This document shows, piece after piece, positions 1 through 5,227 of a stretch of DNA of 5,227 bases (position 1 is its first letter; every line of letters starts with the position of its first letter). The stretch is from NCBI GenBank assembly GCA_903932885.1, contig CAIZHT010000197.1, forward strand, positions 1-5,227. Direction: 5' to 3'. The position numbers were made by a program, and so were the translations under genes. Under the pieces are notes generated by a model. That model had not been told where the DNA came from and ran no database searches. It saw nothing but the letters and a program-made list of their open reading frames with translations. The stretch comes from an uncultured Actinomycetes bacterium. Lineage in GTDB: Bacteria; Actinomycetota; Actinomycetes; Nanopelagicales; Nanopelagicaceae.

Positions 1-165
1 ATGTCTGAATTGATTGGTACACGCCAAACTATCGCTGCATGTGGGGGAATCGCGCTGACCGCGACAACAATTATTTATATAAAATACAAGAACCGCGTTG
101 GTCTTCCTGAAGATATAAGTATTAGCGCGGTACTAAAGACCACTAATAGCAGTAAGAATGATTAG
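1..165 (+). CDS. Small hydrophobic protein or C-terminal end of a membrane protein, unrecognised
   Basis: An open frame starts at the very first base (ATG at 1) and ends at TAG 163-165, giving 54 residues. The other two plus-strand frames have stops within the first dozen bases, so this is the only plus frame open across the stretch. Residues about 9-23 (QTIAACGGIALTATT onward to IIYI) form one plausible membrane helix, followed by a basic KYKNR segment and a polar tail ending SSKND. This is the usual pattern of a helix with a positively charged cytoplasmic flank. Because the frame touches the window edge, the ATG may be an internal Met and the piece may be the tail of a longer membrane protein. 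No ribosome binding site can be judged. It converges on the MFS gene with 44 bases between stop codons. I do not recognise a family and assign no function. Confidence 0.45.
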   Translation: MSELIGTRQTIAACGGIALTATTIIYIKYKNRVGLPEDISISAVLKTTNSSKND

Positions 166-194
166 TCCGAACAGGATTGTGAGAGTAACTAATC
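160..194. terminator. Weak inverted repeat between convergent genes, possible terminator
   Basis: GATTAGT at 160-166 is perfectly complementary to ACTAATC at 188-194, with a 21-base loop. The left arm contains the TAG stop of the small left-edge frame, and the element sits in the 44-base gap before the stop of the minus-strand MFS gene. The position is right for a bidirectional terminator. However, the 7-bp stem is AT-rich, the loop is long and no U-run follows on either strand, so it could be chance. Confidence 0.18.
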
Positions 195-209
195 GCCTTG
201 TCTTGTAAC

Positions 210-1367
210 TCATGCCCGCAGACTATCAATCTTTGATGGGATCAATAAAGTAATAAAGAGCGAGATAAGAATAAGCACGGGCACCATCATGTAAGCACGA
301 GATATTCCAAGGTTGTCACCAAGAACACCTAACATAAATGGGGCAAGACCAATAGCAAGACCAGCGGCAATAGAACTTCGTGCAATCGCTAAATCTGGTT
401 TGTTGTTACTCAATGTGATGAGTCGAACTGATGAGAGACTGAATTGAGTTGAAATTCCGAGCCCAACACCAAAGAGTGCAATCAGAGAACCAACGAGGTT
501 ATGAGAAACCCAGAAAATCATAAAGCTAACAAGTTGTAGTGTGATTGCAGTAGCTAATTGATGATCAACAGTAAGTTTCTTGAGAACAATTCCTCCATAC
601 CAGCGCCCAATTGCCATTCCAGAACCAACTGCAACAATGCATATTGTTGATACAGCTGCAGTTGAACCTACGCGCTCACGAAGCAACGCCGCAGACCAGA
701 AAGTAATTGCGAACTCACTAGAAATACTGCAGAAGAAGCCAATGAATGCAATCCAATAGTGTCGTGGAAGTTTGCCGCGCTGTGGCCCATCTTCGTGTGG
801 AACATGTATTTCTGCATTTTTATCTCGTGATACAAAATAAGTGATGAGAGCAATTGGTAAGGGAAGTAATAGTCCCCATCGCCAACTAATTGTTGTGCCG
901 GCAAGAATTCCGATGATGAGAGTTCCCACAACATAACCAGCTGAGCCGATTGCATTTGTTTGTGGAATCGCAAGAGCAGCTGCGCTCCTATAGTGCTGAG
1001 CAAGAATTGTCACGATATTGCTAATAATTGTTGATGTACCAAACCCTGTGAGGAAAGTTGAAAATAGCGTAAATCCAATTCCGGGACCGAGCACAAACAT
1101 CAGTACTCCCACGGAGAAAATCAATACACCAATCCAGGATGTTTTTATGCGTCCATACTTATGAACCATATGGGGTACGGAAAATCCGGCAAAGATTGCA
1201 GCAATTCCCATTGCTGTGCCGTGTAAACCTGCAACAGTGAGTGAAGTTCCTTGATCTGCGCGAAGCAGTGGCTGCGCAGGACTAAATCCACCCAAGTAGT
1301 AATTGATAACAATGGATTGAGCAGCGACGACCCAAAAGACTTTATCGCGCTTGAAGGTAAGTGGCAT
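210..1367 (-). CDS. MFS permease, 12 predicted membrane segments, substrate unknown
   Basis: This 385-residue protein has the length and hydrophobicity pattern of a major facilitator superfamily carrier, an inner-membrane secondary transporter. Two six-helix halves are joined by a charged cytoplasmic loop at about residues 180-203 (SRDKNAEIHVPHEDGPQRGK). Between helices 2 and 3 lies a degenerate motif A (about 61-73, GFSVPHMVHKYGR). A second copy, GMAIGRWYGG at about 250-259, sits between helices 8 and 9, as expected from the internal duplication. Glu218 lies within the first helix of the second half (SISSEFAITFW) and could take part in proton or substrate binding. It is the last gene of the pdxH-serC cluster: its ATG lies 7 bases after the serC stop, with no clear Shine-Dalgarno sequence, which suggests translational coupling. 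Sequence alone does not show whether it imports or exports, or which substrate. Context makes a B6 vitamer or serine-related compound possible. Confidence 0.9.
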   Translation of the reverse strand: MPLTFKRDKVFWVVAAQSIVINYYLGGFSPAQPLLRADQGTSLTVAGLHGTAMGIAAIFAGFSVPHMVHKYGRIKTSWIGVLIFSVGVLMFVLGPGIGFTLFSTFLTGFGTSTIISNIVTILAQHYRSAAALAIPQTNAIGSAGYVVGTLIIGILAGTTISWRWGLLLPLPIALITYFVSRDKNAEIHVPHEDGPQRGKLPRHYWIAFIGFFCSISSEFAITFWSAALLRERVGSTAAVSTICIVAVGSGMAIGRWYGGIVLKKLTVDHQLATAITLQLVSFMIFWVSHNLVGSLIALFGVGLGISTQFSLSSVRLITLSNNKPDLAIARSSIAAGLAIGLAPFMLGVLGDNLGISRAYMMVPVLILISLFITLLIPSKIDSLRA

Positions 1368-1374
1368 GAACTAC

Positions 1375-2502
<1,128 letters not shown>

Positions 2503-3186
2503 CTAAGGGTAGTAACGAGTGATTACCCAATTAGCGGAACTGTTATCCCGCTCATAGCGCAATCGATCATGCAGTCTTGAGTAGCGACCTTGCCAGAATT
2601 CAATGGAGAGCGGAGTTACGCGATACCCACCCCAATGCGGTGGAACTGGAACGGTTGTTCCCTCAGGCCATTTTTGTGATGCACCAACAAATCTTTGTTC
2701 AAGTTCTTCGCGCGAGGATAACGGTGAGGATTGATGACTTGCCCACGCACCAATTTGGCTCGACCACGGACGCGTTGCAAAGTAGTCGGCAGATTCTTGC
2801 GCACTGATTTTTTCAGTAACTCCACTTATTGCTATTTGTCGCTCCATCGCATACCAAGGAAATAGGAGTGCAACATTTTTGTTGAGTTCAATAGCGCGCG
2901 CTTTTCGTGAAGAGTAATTTGTAAAGAAAGTAAATCCACCCTCTGAAATATCTTTGAGCAAAACGGTGCGAGTACTAATTTGATCCCCATCATCTAGGGT
3001 GGAAAGCACCATGGCATTTGCTTCGACAATTGCAGGAATGGAGGCAGCCTCTGCTAGCCATTGTGAGAATGCGACAAATGGATCCTCGGGAAGTGACTCC
3101 AAGCCAGCCTCGCCATAGGAACGGCGCATTGCGCGGATAGCGTCTCGGTCCAAAGGGTTTTCTTCCATGGATGTATCTAACGTCAC
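2503..3186 (-). CDS. pdxH: Pyridoxamine/pyridoxine 5'-phosphate oxidase
   Basis: PdxH is an FMN-dependent, normally dimeric cytoplasmic enzyme that oxidises pyridoxine or pyridoxamine 5'-phosphate to PLP with O2, for B6 salvage. The 227 residues are close to the family length (E. coli 218). FMN-site motifs appear in order: STRTVLLK (71-78), FFTNYSSRKA (87-96), FPWYAMERQI (109-118) and IGAWASHQSSPLSSRE (145-160). The C-terminal hallmark follows, WGGYRV (185-190) and EFWQGR..RLHDR (196-208), whose Arg204 and His206 correspond to the substrate-binding Arg and His of the family. The protein ends RYYP, in place of the more usual RLxP ending. The start chosen is GTG at 3186, because AAGG lies 5 bases before it on the minus strand. 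The ATG six codons later (3168) has no such site. It is the first gene of the pdxH-serC-MFS cluster and is divergent from citA. Confidence 0.96.
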   Translation of the reverse strand: MTLDTSMEENPLDRDAIRAMRRSYGEAGLESLPEDPFVAFSQWLAEAASIPAIVEANAMVLSTLDDGDQISTRTVLLKDISEGGFTFFTNYSSRKARAIELNKNVALLFPWYAMERQIAISGVTEKISAQESADYFATRPWSSQIGAWASHQSSPLSSREELEQRFVGASQKWPEGTTVPVPPHWGGYRVTPLSIEFWQGRYSRLHDRLRYERDNSSANWVITRYYP

Positions 3187-3281
3187 TTTGGCCTTGGCGT
3201 CATCTTCAATTCCAAGTGGTTATGAGCACACCGCAAATAGGTGCAGAATTAGGCTCGTACTTACACATAAAGGAGCACAGC
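3187..3281. promoter_or_regulatory. Divergent pdxH/citA intergenic region with possible citA -10 box
   Basis: All transcription signals for the pdxH-serC-MFS cluster and for citA must lie in this 95-base spacer or inside the flanking coding starts. On the plus strand, TAGGCT at 3250-3255 fits the actinobacterial sigma-70 -10 pattern TANNNT and would place a transcript start about 20 bases before the citA ATG. No convincing -35 hexamer lies 16-18 bases upstream of it. On the minus strand I see no hexamer that fully matches TANNNT, so the pdxH promoter is not located. No long palindrome that would suggest a regulator site was found. Confidence 0.35.
3269..3275 (+). promoter_or_regulatory. Strong ribosome binding site that fixes the citA start
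   Basis: AAAGGAG lies 6 bases before the ATG at 3282, a near-perfect Shine-Dalgarno sequence at ideal spacing. It decides against the longer reading frame opening at ATG 3171, whose first 37 codons would run across the divergent promoter region and overlap the start of pdxH. It is the best ribosome binding site in the window. Confidence 0.9.
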
Positions 3282-4397
3282 ATGTCTGATGATTTCAAGC
3301 CAGGTCTCGAAGGTGTCATTGCTTTCGAATCAGAGATTGCTGAACCGGATAAAGAAGGTAGCGCGCTTCGCTACCGCGGCGTTGATATCGATGACCTAGT
3401 AGGTCGTGTTTCATTTGGAAACGTATGGGGATTACTTGTCGATGATGAATTCAATCCAGGTCTTCCAAATGCAGAAAAGTTTCCACTCCCAGTGCACTCA
3501 GGTGATGTTCGCGTAGATGTACAGGCAGCGATATCAATGCTTGCACCAGCATGGGGATTCAAACCGTTACTCGATATTGATGATGCTGAAGCGCGTAGTA
3601 ACTTAGCGCGCGCATCCGTCATGGTTCTTTCTTATTTAGCGCAAGCTGCTCGCGGAATTTATGTGCCACCAGTTCCAGAATCTGAAATTGATAAAGCACA
3701 TACAGTTGTTGAGCGAATGATGATTCGCTGGCGCGGAGAACCAGATCCAGCACACGTGCGCGCAATTGATGCTTACTTTGTATCTGCTGCAGAACACGGA
3801 ATGAATGCTTCAACATTTACTGCTCGTGTAATTGCATCAACAGGTGCCGACGTTGCAGCTGCACTTTCCGGTGCAATTGGTGCGATGTCAGGCCCACTGC
3901 ATGGTGGTGCGCCATCGCGCGTATTGCACATGATTGAAGAAGTAGAAAAGTCTGGCGATGCAACTGCATATGTCAAAGGTTTGCTCGATCGCAAAGAGCG
4001 TTTGATGGGATTTGGTCACCGTGTATATCGCGCTGAAGATCCACGCGCTCGCACATTACGCCGTACAGCAAAAGAATTGAATGCACCTCGTTATGCAGTT
4101 GCAGAAGCACTCGAAAAGGCAGCGCTGAAGGAACTTCACGAGCGCCAACCAGATCGTGTTCTAGAAACAAACGTTGAGTTCTGGGCAGCGATTATTTTGG
4201 ATTTTGCAGAAGTGCCTTCACATCTCTTTACTTCAATGTTTACTGCTGCACGCACTGCTGGTTGGTCTGCACATATCTTGGAGCAAAAGCGCACAGGACG
4301 CTTGATTCGTCCATCTGCTCGCTACGTTGGCAAGGCACCTCGCAAGCCTGAAGAAGTACTGGGCTGGGATGCAACAGTGGAGCAGCTACACCGCTAA
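3282..4397 (+). CDS. citA: Citrate synthase, CitA (citrate synthase 2) type
   Basis: Citrate synthase condenses acetyl-CoA with oxaloacetate to citrate, the entry step of the TCA cycle, in the cytoplasm. From the ATG at 3282 it has 371 residues, close to the mycobacterial CitA length and shorter than E. coli GltA (427). Landmarks are ALRYRGVDIDDLV (28-40), the oxaloacetate-site His172 in AEHGMNASTFTARV, catalytic His207 in GPLHGGAPSR, catalytic His246 in MGFGHRVYR, Arg324 in FTAARTAGW and Arg343 in LIRPSARYVG. The position of the third catalytic residue, Asp362 in E. coli, is Glu299 here (TNVEFWA). I recall the same NVEFW in mycobacterial CitA, so this looks like a subgroup trait rather than damage. 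Short type II synthases of this kind usually lack the NADH-inhibited N-terminal domain of GltA, and none is seen. Some relatives are 2-methylcitrate synthases, but no prp genes are nearby. Confidence 0.93.
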   Translation: MSDDFKPGLEGVIAFESEIAEPDKEGSALRYRGVDIDDLVGRVSFGNVWGLLVDDEFNPGLPNAEKFPLPVHSGDVRVDVQAAISMLAPAWGFKPLLDIDDAEARSNLARASVMVLSYLAQAARGIYVPPVPESEIDKAHTVVERMMIRWRGEPDPAHVRAIDAYFVSAAEHGMNASTFTARVIASTGADVAAALSGAIGAMSGPLHGGAPSRVLHMIEEVEKSGDATAYVKGLLDRKERLMGFGHRVYRAEDPRARTLRRTAKELNAPRYAVAEALEKAALKELHERQPDRVLETNVEFWAAIILDFAEVPSHLFTSMFTAARTAGWSAHILEQKRTGRLIRPSARYVGKAPRKPEEVLGWDATVEQLHR

Positions 4398-4409
4398 TTT
4401 CTAAAGTGC

Positions 4410-4424
4410 TATATCTGTTTCAAA
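4410..4424 (+). promoter_or_regulatory. Possible -10 box for a leaderless photolyase transcript
   Basis: TATATCT at 4410-4416 resembles a -10 element and ends 8 bases before the ATG at 4425, the spacing at which transcription would begin at or next to the start codon. No Shine-Dalgarno sequence precedes either candidate ATG (4425 or 4440). Leaderless mRNAs are common in actinobacteria. No recognisable -35 box is present, since that stretch lies in the citA coding end. TAAAGT at 4402-4407 is an alternative -10 match. Read-through from citA, whose stop is 27 bases upstream, is also possible. Confidence 0.3.
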
Positions 4425-5227
4425 ATGATTGAATCAGCCATGGCAAAAGAGGCACGCAGCATTCTCTGGTTTCGCAGAGATCTGCGCATTTCTGATCATC
4501 CCGCTCTCCTTGCAGCAATTGATGCTGGGGAAGAAATCATTCCTGTTTTTATCTTGGATAAATCTCTTATCAAAACGGCGGGAAGTAAGCGCCTTGCTTA
4601 TTTAGGTCAGTCATTGCGCTCACTCGATGAGTCACTCGGTGGCGCGCTTCATGTGATTAGTGGTGATTACATCGATGTACTCAAAGATCTTATGAAGCGA
4701 TACAACGCCACATCTGTGCATGTATCTGCAGAGTATGAACCATACGGCGCAGCGCGCGATCAGAAATGTGAAGATGCAGGAATTCCACTTGTGAGAACAG
4801 GAAGTCCATATGCAGTTGCACCCGGGCGAGTTCGCAAACCAAGTGATGGAACTCCTTATCGCGTTTATACGCCTTTTTATAAAGCATGGTGTGCACATGG
4901 CTGGCGAAAGCCGGCAGTTACACCGAAAGTAATTCCTGCAATAAAACCAGACGGCTTTGCACGTGAATTTCCTGATTGGCAATTACCTGCAGGTGCAGTC
5001 ATAACTGAAGCAGGTGAAAAAGCTGCACTAAAAAGATTCAAACAATTTCAAGCTAAGGCACTCGATACGTATGATGAAGATCGAAATATGGCTGGCATTG
5101 ATGGCACAAGCAAGATGAGCGCTCCTTTGAAATGGGGCGAGATACATCCACGCACTTTGCTTGCAGAATTAGGCGAGAGTAAAGCCCACGATGTATTTAG
5201 AAAAGAGATTGCTTGGCGTGAGTTTTA
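4425..5227 (+). CDS. phrB: Deoxyribodipyrimidine photolyase (CPD class I type), 3' end outside window
   Basis: This flavoenzyme splits cyclobutane pyrimidine dimers in DNA using blue/near-UV light. The window holds 267 complete codons, a bit over half of a typical protein of about 450-470 residues, and the frame is open at the edge. The N-terminal antenna domain opens with the family signature ILWFRRDLRISDHPAL (13-28). The start of the helical FAD domain is present: Tyr216, Thr228, Ser229 and Ser232 of GTSKMSAPLKWGE match the FAD contacts Tyr222, Thr234, Ser235 and Ser238 of E. coli in spacing. KEIAWREF (260-267) carries Glu261 and Trp264, equivalent to the dimer-contacting Glu274 and Trp277. 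The last two bases, TA, fit the Tyr that usually follows. ATG 4425 is preferred because of the promoter spacing; ATG 4440 in the same frame is possible and would remove five residues. The C-terminal electron-transfer tryptophans lie outside, so a cryptochrome-like relative cannot be excluded. Confidence 0.93.
   Translation, partial: MIESAMAKEARSILWFRRDLRISDHPALLAAIDAGEEIIPVFILDKSLIKTAGSKRLAYLGQSLRSLDESLGGALHVISGDYIDVLKDLMKRYNATSVHVSAEYEPYGAARDQKCEDAGIPLVRTGSPYAVAPGRVRKPSDGTPYRVYTPFYKAWCAHGWRKPAVTPKVIPAIKPDGFAREFPDWQLPAGAVITEAGEKAALKRFKQFQAKALDTYDEDRNMAGIDGTSKMSAPLKWGEIHPRTLLAELGESKAHDVFRKEIAWREF

Noticed and set aside
668..1003. 111-codon minus-strand frame inside the MFS gene
   Set aside because: It is a same-strand out-of-frame shadow within a clear MFS coding sequence, with no domain and no initiation signal.
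2577..2825. Overlapping 69- and 76-codon frames on both strands within pdxH
   Set aside because: Both are shadows of pdxH, whose FMN and substrate motifs in this stretch are intact in the main frame.
3166..3168. ATG as alternative start of pdxH
   Set aside because: It lies six codons inside the GTG-started frame and lacks a Shine-Dalgarno sequence, whereas GTG 3186 is preceded by AAGG at 5 bases. It remains possible but less likely.
3224..3279. Direct repeat GAGCACA at 3224-3230 and 3273-3279 in the pdxH/citA spacer
   Set aside because: Seven bases 49 apart is readily due to chance, and the second copy overlaps the ribosome binding site, which explains part of the match.
3171..3281. 37-codon N-terminal extension of citrate synthase starting at ATG 3171
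   Set aside because: It would overlap the pdxH start by 16 bases and cover the whole divergent promoter region. The ATG at 3282 has AAAGGAG at 6 bases and begins the conserved protein.
4398..4424. Terminator after citA
   Set aside because: The 27-base gap holds no GC-rich hairpin or U-run, so no intrinsic terminator is supported and read-through into the photolyase gene is possible.
4632..4982. 116-codon minus-strand frame opposite the photolyase
   Set aside because: It lies wholly within the photolyase coding region, has an odd Cys- and Arg-rich composition with no recognisable domain, and is best explained as a shadow of the real gene.

Overview
The window reads as chromosomal DNA of a free-living, genome-streamlined actinobacterium. 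SerC is the actinobacterial/mycobacterial type (start of the conserved part [13 protein letters not shown], close to what I remember of M. tuberculosis SerC). The citrate synthase resembles the mycobacterial CitA (citrate synthase 2) group. Intergenic spaces are very short, and base composition looks moderate (roughly mid-40s % GC by eye, not counted). That combination fits the freshwater acI lineage (Nanopelagicales) best. The assignment is an inference from gene type and composition, not a database match.

Layout. Positions 1-165 hold the end of, or a complete, small plus-strand reading frame with one hydrophobic stretch; it converges on the minus-strand cluster. Positions 210-3186 hold three minus-strand genes transcribed in the order pdxH (GTG start at 3186), serC, MFS transporter. 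They are separated by only 3 and 7 bases and are very likely one operon. A 95-base divergent spacer (3187-3281) separates this operon from citA on the plus strand (3282-4397), which has a textbook ribosome binding site. After 27 bases follows a deoxyribodipyrimidine photolyase gene on the plus strand (from 4425), cut off by the window end.

How the genes fit together. PdxH makes pyridoxal 5'-phosphate (PLP), and SerC, directly downstream, is a PLP enzyme that makes phosphoserine for serine biosynthesis. The co-transcribed 12-helix MFS permease has no identifiable substrate; its position makes a B6 vitamer or serine-related compound a reasonable but unproven guess. CitA feeds carbon into the TCA cycle, and the photolyase repairs UV damage using light, as expected for a sunlit-water bacterium. 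I found no mobile element, RNA gene, CRISPR array or clearly new system. The points worth a second look are the unassigned transporter, the Asp-to-Glu change in citrate synthase, the probably leaderless photolyase start and the small left-edge frame.
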